Below, piece after piece: positions 25,101 to 36,999 of a DNA stretch of 64,000 bases. The DNA is taken from assembly GCF_963924675.1 (NCBI RefSeq), contig NC_089235.1, positions 60,012,220-60,076,219 on the forward strand, given 5' to 3'. The translations under genes and the position numbers were made by a program. This DNA comes from Phocoena phocoena. Taxonomy: Eukaryota > Chordata > Mammalia > Artiodactyla > Phocoenidae. Every line of letters starts with the position of its first letter. Position 1 is the stretch's first letter. A model generated the notes under the pieces. It was not told the origin of the DNA. It did no database searches and was given only the letters and a program-made list of their open reading frames with translations.

Positions 25101-26282
25101 GGGGAGCCATTAGACTGTGATACAGATCTCACAAGTCTCTGCTAGCCCAAAGGAGAACTCTGGAACAAAGATTGCTCATTGGAGGAACCAGGCATCAGGT
25201 GGAAATGGTCAGGCTCTCATTCCACCACCCTGCTTGGTCACTGGCCAGGGACTGACCTGAGAGTATCAAGACCTTGGCTCAGAGGCTGAGGTGCATGAGG
25301 AAGAAGCACAGAGCTGCAGACTGCCAGCTAATCACACCCTTTGCAGCTGGTCTGGGAGTCCTTTCTTGAAAGAACTGAGTAGCACATCTCCACATCTGCC
25401 ACACTCATGTCCTCTCACACACATGCTTAAGGACTGATAAGCCAAGCTCTAGATCACAAGAGAAATGCTGTACTGTGTCTTCAGCAGATACACAAAAGAA
25501 TCTTTGACTTCTTGGTCAAAGTAGGGAGGGAGAGGTGGGACTGTTTAACTGTAAGACAGTGTTTCTCAGAAGGACTCTGTGGTATCTTAGGGATCTCAGA
25601 TTTGTGGTTAGGGGTTCTACAACAGATTGTGATGGGAAAAAGAACACATTATCTTTTCAACGTAATGGGCCACTCAATGTTAGTGCTTGCAGAGGTAAGT
25701 AGTGGCTGAATGGCCCTATTCGGTTCGTGATAAACGTCTTCCAATCCTGTATGAGAAGGTCCAGTAGGATAGTGTTTATCTGCTTGAGTCAATTTTCAGT
25801 CTTTGATGTCGGATAAACGAGGTCGTTGATAATTGGTGAACACTTTATTGCACAAAAGTGCAAAGAGGACACAAGGCTGATGGTGTCAGCTTACCTCGCC
25901 CCATTGCCCATCGTGTGTCACCAACTGACTTATGAGAAATTTCTATCTTAAGGAAGGAATTTTCCCATGCCATGGCTTAGCCACACCCTGCCATTTTGCT
26001 ATTGCTGTGAATATTGCAAAATACGAACTGTGCAAATGCTGACTCAATTTTGTTATGAAGTTTTTACACTTTGGGGGATTTTCTCATTTAGTTTTTTAGG
26101 CCCTTATATTTTATATATTATTAATGTTTGTGTTTAAAAACACATCTGATGATATAATGTGGTAAGTTTTTAAGGCAGATATAAGATGGAAGAGGATTCT
26201 AGTCTTTGGTTCATAAACAAGTCTGATATGTCTACTGATGAAGAATTATAATCTTCTGAGTCATTTCACTGCACTAGTGAAA

Positions 26283-26319
<37 letters not shown>

Positions 26320-26740
26320 CATTTGGCATTGCAATTAAATACCAATGCTTTTGTTTAAAGAAATCATCTATAGGTATATAGAGATATAGATAATTTTTCC
26401 AGTGCAAAGGCTCAGGAGCCAAGTTATTTAGTGGTAGTATGAACTGCCCAGAAGAGTAAAGGTAACACAATTGTTAAGAACCTAATAATGCCAGCATGTA
26501 ATATTCAAGTGAATATGAGTTTTTAAAAAAATTGTTAAAAGGAAAGAAAAAAAAAACTTCAAAAAAGGTGAGCTAAGCTTACCTACTAGAGCTTTTTTAA
26601 AGAAAGTTTGGCTACAAAGATATTTTCAGTTTCAAGTAGGGAGTAAAACTACTCTTGTACATGTCATCTACCATATACAATAGCTCCTCAGCAACGGGGT
26701 GGTGATAAGACTTTCAAACCTACTGGGATGAGGTTTAAAA
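25101..26740. other. Intergenic, nothing recognised
   Basis: No gene seen. It contains a CA microsatellite at 26284-26317 and an A-rich patch near 26525-26560. Confidence 0.5.
26284..26317. repeat. (CA)n microsatellite
   Basis: About 16 uninterrupted CA units. Confidence 0.97.
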
Positions 26741-26750
26741 AACAATCAAG

Positions 26751-26960
26751 GGCTTCCCTGGTGGCACAGTGGTTGAGAGTCTGCCTGCCGATGCAGGGGA
26801 CATGGGTTCGTGCCCCGGTCCGCGAAGATCCCACGTGCCGCGGAGCGGCTGGGCCCGTGAGCCATGGCCGCTGAGCCTGCGCGTCCGGAGCCTGTGCTCC
26901 GCAACGGGAGAGGCCACAACAGTGAGAGGCCCGCGTACCACAAAAAAAAAAAAAAAAAAA
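26751..26960 (+). mobile_element. CHR-2-like SINE, sense, with poly(A)
   Basis: Full-length copy from 'ggcttccctggtggcacagt' to 'taccac' and about 19 A. AATCAAG at 26744-26750 and 26959-26965 is a short target-site duplication. Confidence 0.94.
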
Positions 26961-26965
26961 TCAAG

Positions 26966-28811
26966 CAAGAATTTAAAAACCAAAAGAACTGATGTTTACT
27001 GCACCTTCATTACTGACTAGTATAAGAGTATGAGAAGGAAGAACCATACAAAAAGAATATCTCAAAAGTTCGTCAAATAAACTTATCTACAGAAAAATAT
27101 CTTTCTACACTCAAAAGAGTGCTGAGGGTTATTATTGGATTACTATATCTACAACTCACTGATCCAACTAATGTACTGAGAGCTGTAGATATAATAATTT
27201 TATACAGGGATTCCCTGAGACCTGAAAATTATTTCAAAGGTTCTTCTGAGGTAAAAAGACTAAAAAAGGCTGCTTTGGGTTTTTTCTCACCCTTCATCAT
27301 CTTCCCTGCCATGTACAACTTCCAAATCAGGGTGAACATTTGTAAAAACCAGCAACTAAAGTTTTTTTAATGACTTGGGAATTACTTCCTTTAGCTAAAA
27401 AACACTGTTCCTATATTAAGGCTTAGTCTGAGACACAAACTACTAACTCAAATAATGGGAAGACAGGAAATATAAATGGTTAAAATGGACAGTTCTCTAG
27501 TGAAAGGGACCAAAATATACTCAGGAGAAGGATCTCAGAATAAAATTAAAGCCTAAACTTGGAGAAATAAATTTGGAAGGACGCCATGGCTGATGTAGAG
27601 GCAAGCAAATTAAACTTAGTGAATTTCAAATTAATTTCACAGATGTGTCCAATTCTGATGTGGCTGGCAGGGTTCCAGGTTATATTGGAACATAAAGAAA
27701 AAGCAAAAATCTCACTTCAATTTTCTTTGGCAATGTCAGATGCCTGATGCCTAATTGTGTTTTTATATGTATGTTTGTGTTTGTTTGTGCATGAGTGTGT
27801 GTTTTTGTAGGTGTCTAATAAACACGATAGAAAAATTAACAAAGGGAAAAAGTATCCAGTCTGCAAGTCAGCTAGGAAATAAATGCTCAGATACTTGTCA
27901 AGGAAAATATCAAGTAAGTATTCATGGGGTCTAGTTTTAAGAACTGCTAGATACATCTTGTTAGGACTTTGAAAATAAACTTGATCCTTACTCAATGGGC
28001 AGGATTATATATTAGTGATGTATATATTAGAGCTGAAGTCTTGATTCCATACATCTTAAATAGAAATTAAAAAATAACTGCTGCCTGAAATATATAATGT
28101 GTAATATTTAATATCCACTATTATGTATGCATGCATTTTTACTGTCTCAGAGGTCTAGAGGGTATTATTTACAGCTACTTATATACATGGATATTATTCA
28201 CCTTTTGAGTCATTCTTGTCCCCTGAGACACTATGCTCTGTTTAGATATTTGCAAACAGGTCCACAGCTACTATGAGACCTTTCTAAAGTTTAGAGGCTC
28301 CCACCCCATATAATTTCAAACATATAAAAATACACCCATGTCACATGTTAAATATAGCTTCTCTAAAATTTTTTTGAAAGGTTTTTAGAATTTTTATGAA
28401 TTTTTTTCCAGATGTTAAAAAAGCTATTGACAAGCTCATATACTAGTCTATGGCAACTACTACTAAGGCTGTAGTACCTAATGGATAAAACTGCCATTTG
28501 GTTACCACTAACGATGCTGTCTTCTCATTGTACTTGGTATAAAACCAAGTTTTGTACCATGATCTATAATGCTCTATATGAATTTTAATAATCTCCTCTG
28601 ACCCCACCTCATGTACTATTCCATTTATTACTGTGTCCAAGTCACACTGGCAGTTTTTTTTGTTCTAAGGACTCATCATGCATTGAAAAGAGAGAGGATA
28701 GCAGTTTAAGAAAGTATGGGTGTTGAGGGAAGGGTTAAGAACTGAGCATGCCTATAGGCAGGCAGGAAATAGCTTTGGAGAGAAAGACAATCAGAAGAAG
28801 GAGAAGAAGAA
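26966..28811. other. Intergenic, nothing recognised
   Basis: AT-rich. The open frame on the minus strand at 28443-28640 has no motif I recognise. Confidence 0.5.
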
Positions 28812-28827
28812 AGGACCTATCTTTTTT

Positions 28828-29134
28828 TTTTTTTGGCCGTGTTGGGTTTTTGTTGCCGCGCACAGGCTTTCTCTAGTTGTGGTGAGCTGGGGCTATTCTT
28901 CGTTGTGGTGCGCGGGCTTCTCATTGTGGTGGCTTCTCTTGTTGTGGAGCATGGGCTCTAGGCACGCGGGCTTCAGTAGTTGTGGCTCGCAGGCTCTAGA
29001 GTGCAGGCTCCGTAGTTGTGGCACACGGGCTTAGTTGCTCCGTGGCATGTGGCATCTTCCCAGACCACGGATTGAACCTGTATCACCTGTATTGGCAGGC
29101 GGATTCTTAACCACTGCGCCATCAGGGAAGTCCC
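28828..29134 (-). mobile_element. CHR-1-like SINE, antisense (long form)
   Basis: T tail followed by 'ggccgtgttgggtttttgtt', the body with repeated 'gttgtgg', and the tRNA-like head at the right end ('gcgccatcagggaagtccc'). AGGACCT[A/G]TCTTTTTT at 28812-28827 and 29135-29150 is a 16 bp target-site duplication. Confidence 0.92.
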
Positions 29135-29239
29135 AGGACCTGTCTTTTTTGAATTTTTAATTACTGCCTAGCGCAGTGCCTGGGTAGCCCATGGTAGGAG
29201 ACCTCAAATAAATCTTTCTCTGAGGACACTGTGGTGCAG

Positions 29240-29840
29240 TAATGCCCTGGTATCAAAGAGTGTGTGCTGGTTTCCTACTGCTGGGAAAATATCTTCTTCC
29301 AAGCTCCCTCACAGGCTTGATGATAGGATTCAGTTCCTCACAGACTACTGGACCAAAAAGCCTCACTTTCTCACTGACTGTTTGCCAGAGGCCGTTCTCA
29401 ATTCTGTGTCACATGGGCCTCTCCATAAGGCAACTCACAACCTGACAGCTGGCTTCTCTCAGAGCAAGCAAGTGAGACAGCAAGAGAGGCTGAGAACCCA
29501 AGACAGAAACCAAAGTTTTGTATCACCAAATCTTGGAAAGGTCATCCCATTCCTTGTGCCACACTTATTCTTTAGAAGTGAGTCACTGGCGCCATCCTCA
29601 AGGTCATAGGTGCCATCCTCAAGGTCATATTAGGACAACCAGCCTGTGCCTAGTCCTGACAATCAAGACCAGTTGGAAGTGGTGGCATGCGCAAAGCCAT
29701 TCATATCCAAGTTTCACCCTTCCTTTGAGTACCATACCCATTCACATCCTTGGTCCTACAGCCCATTGGTGGCTGGGTCTCATGTCTATATCCCAGTGAT
29801 GATGTCCAAAGGTGAACCGATGGAAGCCCAGGACACATAA
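29240..29840. other. Unassigned old-repeat-like segment
   Basis: The part around 29440-29620 ('acagctggcttctctcagag', 'agcaagtgagacagcaagag') has the look of an old mammalian LTR or DNA transposon, but I cannot name the family. A 20 bp unit containing GCCATCCTCAAGGTCAT is tandemly duplicated at about 29589-29628. Confidence 0.4.
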
Positions 29841-31179
29841 TACAAAGCTGAGTCTCTCAGAATGCCTTTCTGAATCCATTTGATACATCCACATGACACA
29901 CTCCTTGGGTCATCAGAAATAATGAGGTGAGTGTTGGCTGAGCCACATTCAACATCACATCCATTGTGGAGAGAAAGGAAATACTTTCACAAAGTATTGA
30001 GGCAATTCTGCATTTTACGTGGCTGAGTTTTACACAAACCATTAATACAACGTAGGAAAAGATAATACTCAATGAATCTCCTATGTATTAACTTGATTAC
30101 TAGAATTAAGTTGGATAGTTTCATTCTGAAATTAAGTTTGTAGTTACTTATTAAAATTATAATTGCACAGTGCCGTGACTGGGGGTCTTTTAAAAATCAA
30201 ATTATTATTTACCAAAGTGGCTCTGAGATTTTAGTGTGTGTGCGTGTGTGTGTGTGCGTGCATGTTTTAACAGCACGATATTTAAGACATTTTTCCTCAT
30301 TAATCTGTTCTTGAAAAAAAAAAAAGAATGAGCTACAGCTGCTTAGTTTTAGTGGCAGGTTTGTATGTTCTGTCCGCAAACGCTCTCCTATTAGCTTTTT
30401 CTCACTCTTCAGAAGCACCACTACAGGACTCTTGCTTACCTTCTCCAGATCCTAAACATCACACATTTTACAAAAAATTATGCATATTCCATCAGTTTCA
30501 ATGTAGTCTATCCACTTTAACTTCACAGTTTGAACCAAAGAAGTGTAATTCCTAAAAAGTGCCTAACACATTAATGCTCTCTCCTGATTGCTTGTCCAGT
30601 TAGACACTGTCACAAACCTACAATGGTTCCAACAATGACGGTAGGAAACAATGACTGAAGGAAAGGGGAACTGTGAATTTTAAAAAATTGTCTTCAGCAT
30701 ATACATAATTTCTCTTCCCAGCAAATGAAAAAAAGGCAAACATGGGTGTATGTTTTTAATCATATGAAAAATAAGTGCCCCTAAAACAAGAAAATACTTT
30801 AAATGATGTAATGCGAGATAACCACTGGATGGTGGTGGAAGTTGAATTCAGGCAATTCCCTCGGTTTCACACTCTATCCAAAGCAATTATGAAAATTTGC
30901 ACATTTCTTTATATTTAGACCTGAAAAATAATATAATAGACCGTAAAAGTGCATTTATTTAACTAGCTTTCCCTTTCCCTTTTATTCTTATTTAGTTGAC
31001 TTTCCCATTTAGTTGACTTTTCATAGAAATGTGCTTGCAAACAAATTTTGATTCCTTAAGATTTTCTATTAATGCTTGAAATGCACCAGGATATATTTTC
31101 ATCTAGATTCAACCTGATTGAAACACTATAGTAGACAGAGATTTCCAGTAAGAAATACCAGTAAAGGAATTTCTCAACG
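29841..31179. other. Intergenic, nothing recognised
   Basis: Holds one imperfect TG microsatellite (30233-30262) and a small tandem of 'atttagttgactttt'-like units at about 30990-31023. No gene seen. Confidence 0.5.
30233..30262. repeat. (TG)n microsatellite with CG interruptions
   Basis: GT run interrupted by GC units at two or three points. Confidence 0.93.
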
Positions 31180-31310
31180 CTGGAAATAAACTTCTCTATT
31201 TTATTCACTAATATACACCTAGAACACAGCAAAAGGCCTGGCATCTTGAAAGCCCTCAAAAAAACATTTGTTGATTTAAATAAATGAAGATTGAATGAAT
31301 GAATGATCAG
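31180..31310 (+). mobile_element. L2 3' end, sense
   Basis: 'tagaacacagcaaaaggcct' followed by 'acatttgttgatttaaataa' and a GAATGAATGAATGA end matches the L2 3' terminus. Confidence 0.6.
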
Positions 31311-32139
31311 GCTTCATAAATGAAACACGATCCTGTGTCCAAAACAAGAGAGTCAAGGAAGGGAGAGTAGATAGATACTGAAATTAGAGCTACCCACTAT
31401 GGCCCTGGACAGCTGGGTGGCAAGGCCAAAATGAAGTGATGAAGTGTTGAAATGTACCAGTATAGGGAAAACAACCTGAAAATCCCAGAAAGATCAGGAT
31501 CCCTTGGTAGAAACTCCAAGATGTGATACCAAATTAAGATGGGTTTGCAGTGCTAAGGAACAAGGAAGGACAAAGGAGGCCAGTAACAGTACATATGAAT
31601 GGGAACCAAGGGCAAGGCTCAGTGGATCCCACTCTGAGTGAGCAGACTCAGGGAAACCAACCCAGTGTTTTCAGTTTGAAACAGAAAAGGGATAAAAACA
31701 GTATATTTCTGTTCATGTCACTGTGAATTACCTAGATACTTTCAGGAGATAGGAAAGTAAACTATGTAACATGTTAATAAAACCCAAATCACTTGGCTTT
31801 TGATTTCTGTCTAGTCTTCATTTCTATTAAAGCATTGACTACAATACCAACGTGAGTTTGAAGCATCCACTCAATTAGAACATGATTCTCAGCTTATAGA
31901 TGATGAGGCCATATGAAACTTTCTTGGTGCATCTCCCTATTGGTGGCCCCATAACAATTCTCTTTCTGAGGACAATAGAGATTTTGAGCTAGAAGGAGAC
32001 TCTCAACTACTAGAAACACTGTATTGTCAACTTGTTACCTTTTACTTTCCACCTTTCTCTCCAAGGCCTCTCTCACAAAAACAAGACAGTTCCAAGCCTT
32101 TCCCTAAGTCCTCCTACCTGTGAAAGAATGCCCAGAGTT
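31311..32139. other. Intergenic, nothing recognised
   Basis: No gene or repeat recognised. Confidence 0.5.
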
Positions 32140-32351
32140 ACATAAGAAATGTTTACCAGCTATAGGACCCTGGGCAATTTACTTAACTTCTCTAAACCTC
32201 AGATTACTCATGTGTATAATAAGTAGGATGAAAATAGTACTTATATTGGTAGAATATAAGTCATTGGTAGAATAAAATGAATAAAAACACATTTTTTAAA
32301 GTATTCTGTAAAATGACTACCATCTGGTAAATACTCCATAAATTGTCATGA
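32140..32351 (+). mobile_element. MIR, sense
   Basis: 'ggaccctgggcaatttactt', 'aacttctctaaacctcagat' and 'gtataataagtaggatgaaa' follow the MIR core. Its 3' end is cut by the SINE at 32365. Confidence 0.75.
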
Positions 32352-32364
32352 CTGTTATCACTTC

Positions 32365-32567
32365 TTTTTTTTTTTTTGCAATACACGGGCCTTTCACTGT
32401 GTGGCCTCTCCCGTTGCGGAGCACAGGCTCCAGACGCGCAGGCTCAGCGGCCATGGCTCACGGGCCCAGCCGCTCCGCGGCATGTGGGATCTTCCCAGAC
32501 CGGGGCACAAACCCATGTCCCGTGCATCGGCAGGCGGACTCTCAACCACTGCGCCACCAGGGAATCC
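32365..32567 (-). mobile_element. CHR-2-like SINE, antisense, with TSD
   Basis: T tail at 32365-32377, body, then the reversed tRNA-like head ending 'gccaccagggaatcc'. CTGTTAT[C/T]ACTTC at 32352-32364 and 32568-32580 is a 13 bp target-site duplication. Confidence 0.95.
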
Positions 32568-32580
32568 CTGTTATTACTTC

Positions 32581-33414
32581 TTGATGAAAACATTTCACCA
32601 CAGAGAAAAGCTGCTGGAAGTCCAAGATGAGAAAGTAGATAAGAGACGCATTCCTACCAATGAGATGACAAAACCTCAGTTTCAGAGAGATAACTGACTG
32701 ACCCAGAGGACAACAAAAAAGTCTACTGAGAGATCCAGAGGAACAGTCTAGCACCCAGATTGGGATAAACTGGCCCAGGGATAATACCCTGTGTCCCAAG
32801 GTTGACTGAGAGGAAGCAGAGCAGTGTTATCCAGTCAACTTCCTACTTCTGCAGTCCTGAGAAAACTAGCTTCAAAATCACTTTTGCTTACATTAGTTGG
32901 TTCATGGGTATCGGGCACAGTACTAATGTAAAAACTTGGATTCTGAAATATTTGGATGTTTCAGCTCATTGGGTTGCAAGTTAACATGAGTCAGGACCAT
33001 CTTTTAAATCACATCTCTCAAATACCAGCTGTTCTTCCCACCAATGATCTCAAGGCCTAAGAAATATTAAAAATGTTCCCATACCTCAAAGGATCAATGA
33101 CATTTAAACTACCTTGTTTTAAGCTGAATTCACCCCCAAAGTTTTATTTTCATCTGTTGCCTTCTAATCATCAGTTCTGTCTTGTGTTTCCACATCTCAT
33201 TTATCATTGGGAAAAAGGGAGTTTTGGATGAGTGATATCTTCAGTCAACTGAAACTACTCCCTAAAGTGTTGAAACATTTATTGTAATTGCATTTGACTT
33301 ATTTATTTCCCTACCTCAGTAGAAGACATTGAAAATAATAGAAACTTTTGGATAACTCCGGAATATGATTTGAGATTTCATTATTAGAAATAACAAAATA
33401 TATTATAGAATATA
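32581..33414. other. Intergenic, nothing recognised
   Basis: No gene or repeat recognised. Confidence 0.5.
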
Positions 33415-33595
33415 TTGGATTTGAGTCAGAAAACCTGGATTTCAGATCTGGTTCTGCCACTTATGGCCGTGTAACCTTAGCCAAGTTATTTAACTATTGA
33501 ATACTTTGAGATCCCAATTTTCTTATCTGCAAAATTGGTAACAATAATTCATAACTCATGGTTGTTGTGATGCTTGGGTGAAAAAATATAAAAGA
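33415..33595 (+). mobile_element. MIR, sense
   Basis: 'ctggttctgccacttatggc', 'gtgtaaccttagccaagtta' and 'cttatctgcaaaattggtaa' are the MIR core in order; a well preserved copy. Confidence 0.85.
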
Positions 33596-33722
33596 CTGTA
33601 GTTCATGATTTCCTACTACTATATGCTTACTTGGTGTATATACTGCTTATTGATGTAAATTTTTTTCACAGACAGATACTCCATTTAATATACTATGTTT
33701 AACAATGGGGATGGTACCTTTT

Positions 33723-33916
33723 GCGGTATGCGGGCCTCTCACTGCTGTGGCCTCTCCCATTGAGGAGCACAGGCTCCGGACGTGCAGGCTCAGCGGCCAT
33801 GGCTCACGAGCCCAGCTGCTCCGCGGCATGTGGGATCTTCCAGGACTGGGGCACGAACCCGTGTCCCCTGCATCGGCAGGCGGACTCTCAACCACTGCAC
33901 CACCAGGGGAGCCCCA
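33723..33916 (-). mobile_element. CHR-2-like SINE, antisense, no poly(A) tail
   Basis: Complete SINE from 'gcggtatgcgggcctctcac' to 'accaggggagcccc'. GGATGGTACCTTTT at 33709-33722 and 33917-33930 is an exact 14 bp target-site duplication. The 3' end of the SINE abuts the duplication directly, so there is no T tract other than the four T of the duplication itself. Confidence 0.95.
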
Positions 33917-34119
33917 GGATGGTACCTTTTTAAGTAACCAATGTAATGAGCTAAGCACAGGATTATGAGATGAAATCATTTCTAGCAACAACTAGCTTGT
34001 TAACGTGTTGGCCTTGGTCTCTTCATCTTGAAAAATTAAAGACCTGAGAAGCTGACCCCTTCCAGTTTTGATTTTTCCCAGTAAAAACAACAATATTTAC
34101 TATGCCTTTATGTTATGTG

Positions 34120-35945
34120 CCAACATGGCTTTAAATTTTTTAATCTTCCTCTTAACCAACTAAAATTTTGGCAATTAGAAGGAAAAATCCAAATGCACCT
34201 GGATCTCTGCCAAGGCACTCAGTCTTCCCTCCTCTTTACTGTGGATGAACTGCCCATCCTCTTATCCAAGGCCAACTCCTCCACTTGTGCACTAGGCTCC
34301 AGCCCTTCTCGCTCCTTTTGGCAGTAATTTTCCCCACTCGCTCCTGCACCACCATTTCTCTCTCTTTATTGGATCATTTCTAGAAGCATACAACCATGTT
34401 GTAATTTTTCTCATCTTATTAAATTAAAAAAAAATCTCTTGACCTTACAGCTGCCTCCAGCTACCCACTATTTCTCTGCCCCTCTTTTAGAGGAAAATTC
34501 CTGGAAAGCATTCTCTATACTCACCAGCGACAGTTCCTCTCTTCCAATCATCTCTAAAATATTTTGCGACCAGTCTTCACTCTAATTAAACTGTTTTAAT
34601 ATGATCATGATCTCCAATGACCTCCACGTTGCTGTTCCTCACCTTATTTGACCCGTGAGTAGCATCTGACATGCTGATTGCTCACGTCCTTGAAATACCC
34701 TCTTAATTTGGGTTTTAGGACACTCTCCTCTCCTCGTTTGGCCTCCTACCTCACTAGCCTTACCTTCTTAGCCTATCGTCCTTATCGATCCTCATCTCCT
34801 GGATCTCTTAATTTTACAGCACTCCAGAAATCAGCAGCAATCTTAACCATCCTCATGGTATTAAACATCACCTATATTCTGAAAACTCTCACCATTATAT
34901 CTCTAGTCCAACTTCTCCCCTAAACTCTGCATTCTTGTGTTCAACTGCCCAGTATTTGGGTGTCTAATGGACATTTCATTCACACTTTACATATAATAAC
35001 TATATTATTATTTTTTCATAATATACTCTTCTCAAGGCCCTCTCTCTCAGTTACTGATGATTACATTGGTCCTGGTGCTCTGGCCAAAATTTTGGATGCA
35101 TCCCTGACTTCTCTTTTGCTCTCATGCCACTCAGCAGTTCCTTCCAGCTCTCCCTTCAAAACAAGTCCAGTGTATGACCGCTCGTCACCTCTTCCTCTGT
35201 CGCTACCCTGGTCCAACCTTTCAGGATCCTGCCTCTGAATTATTTTAATCACCTCCACTGTTTGTTTGTTTGTTTTTCCCCTTCTGATCTGGGTCTTCTA
35301 CAGTCTATTCTATTCGGAGAAATCCTGCTAAAATCAAAGTCACACCATCTCCCTCCTCTGCTCAAACCAGCCCTCCACCCCCGTGTCTTTCTAGAATAAG
35401 TGCCTTACATGATACAGCAACCTCTGTCCACCAGCTCTGCACCTGCGGTTGCAATGTGCGGGCCCCATAGGCCTACTTGCTGGGTCTTGAACATACCAGG
35501 CAGCTCCCTTCCCAGTGCCTCCCTGCTCAGGGTCCTCAAACCATTGGTCACGTAAGAGAGATGACAAGCTGTCACTCTCAAGCCATCTGGAATGTTTTTA
35601 CTCAGTACATCAGAGCCTGATTCCTCATCTCCTTCAGGTCTTGACTCAAAGATTATCTACTATGTGATGTCTTCTCTGACTAGTTTAATTAAACAGCATT
35701 GTCTATCTCCTTTCTCTGATTTGTTTTTCTCCATAGCCCTTATCACCATTGACATAGTATATATTTCCCTCTGTTGTTTGTTATTTGATTCATTTATTAG
35801 TTTATTGTCTGTCTCCCCCACTAGAAGGTAAGCTCGTGTGGGCAAGGATGTTTCTCTATTTTTCTTCACTGCTTTAGCTCCAGGGCTTGGAACAGTGTCT
35901 GGCACATATTGGGCGCTCAATAAATGTTGTTAAATGAACAATGAA
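34120..35945 (+). mobile_element. Long L2 LINE, RT region through 3' end, sense
   Basis: About 1.8 kb of L2 in order: the decayed RT coding region ('catctgacatgctgattgct', 'ttgggttttaggacactctc'), then 'ctgtcgctaccctggtccaa', 'gcttatcaccattgacatag'-like and 'tattgtctgtctcccccact', ending with 'gtctggcacatattgggcgc' and AATAAATGTTGTTAAATGAA. All frames are broken. The longest L2 in the window. Confidence 0.85.
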
Positions 35946-36999
35946 TGAGTCATAGAAAGAAAAATCCCTAGCCTTTTCAGAAATAACCAGGTTCACAGAC
36001 ACAAACAGAACGATAATGTTAGGGAAAGAAAAGAACTCCTGGACATAAACCCCTATGTTTTTAACTCTGAAAGATGTTAAGAAATGTTAAGAAACTTCAT
36101 AAGAATGCATAAAACTTCCCTGATTTTGGTATGTTTATCCATTAGTCCTCATCTCTTCTTTCGTGAAGCAGAGCAAGAAAAAAAATCTTGTAAGTGAAAA
36201 GCAAACCATTGATCATACAAGACAGAGAACAAGCTGTTAATGAGTTTCAAGTTGTTACAATGTATGTGTTAAGGCACAGTTGAAGGTGCTAATAGATCTT
36301 AAGTTGTACATGATTTTGTACCGGCATGGTTATTTCCATGATTCACTTAATCTCCCCAAACGCTTTTCCAAGGACTCAATTCATTTCAACAAGCATTTAT
36401 TGAAGGCTTGTGTGAGCAAATATCTGGAGTGTACTTTTTGATAAAAGAAGGGAAATGAGACTGGCCTTCCCTTTGTAATGCAAATACAGAATTTCCTTTC
36501 AGTTCCCAATTTTTGTTTAGATCTGGACATACCTTGCATAGATGGTAACCCCTCTGGGAGGGATCAACAGCTCCCTAAGTCAACGAAAGAAAATGATGCC
36601 ATGTCAAAATAACATGGAGAGGTAGAGACACTGGCACAGAATTCAAGCTCGAGAAGTAGGGTGATGAAGAGAAAGCGACAGGGCTTTGGTAACAGAAAGA
36701 AAAGGATTTGTGCTCCACTACTTCTAAACGATGATCCAAAATATCTATTTTGCGATGCTTAGGAAAACGGTGACACTTCTGATCTCTCCCTCAGCCACAT
36801 CCCCAACCTCCCAACTTCAGTTTGTCTCCTGTATGCCCTTTCAGTTGTCTCGGCTATGCATAGTCACGTAGAAGCAGAAAGAAAAATGGTGACCTGATCT
36901 CTAAGCTCCTGCTCTGGCTCTAAAGAGATTGCAGCAAGGAATAAAAGAGATAACAGAATATATGGTGGAGTTCCCCTTCCGGTATGGTGGTGTAACTCC
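35946..36999. other. Intergenic, nothing recognised
   Basis: Only a possible small antisense L2 3' patch at about 36375-36440 ('caacaagcatttattgaagg'). No gene. Confidence 0.5.
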
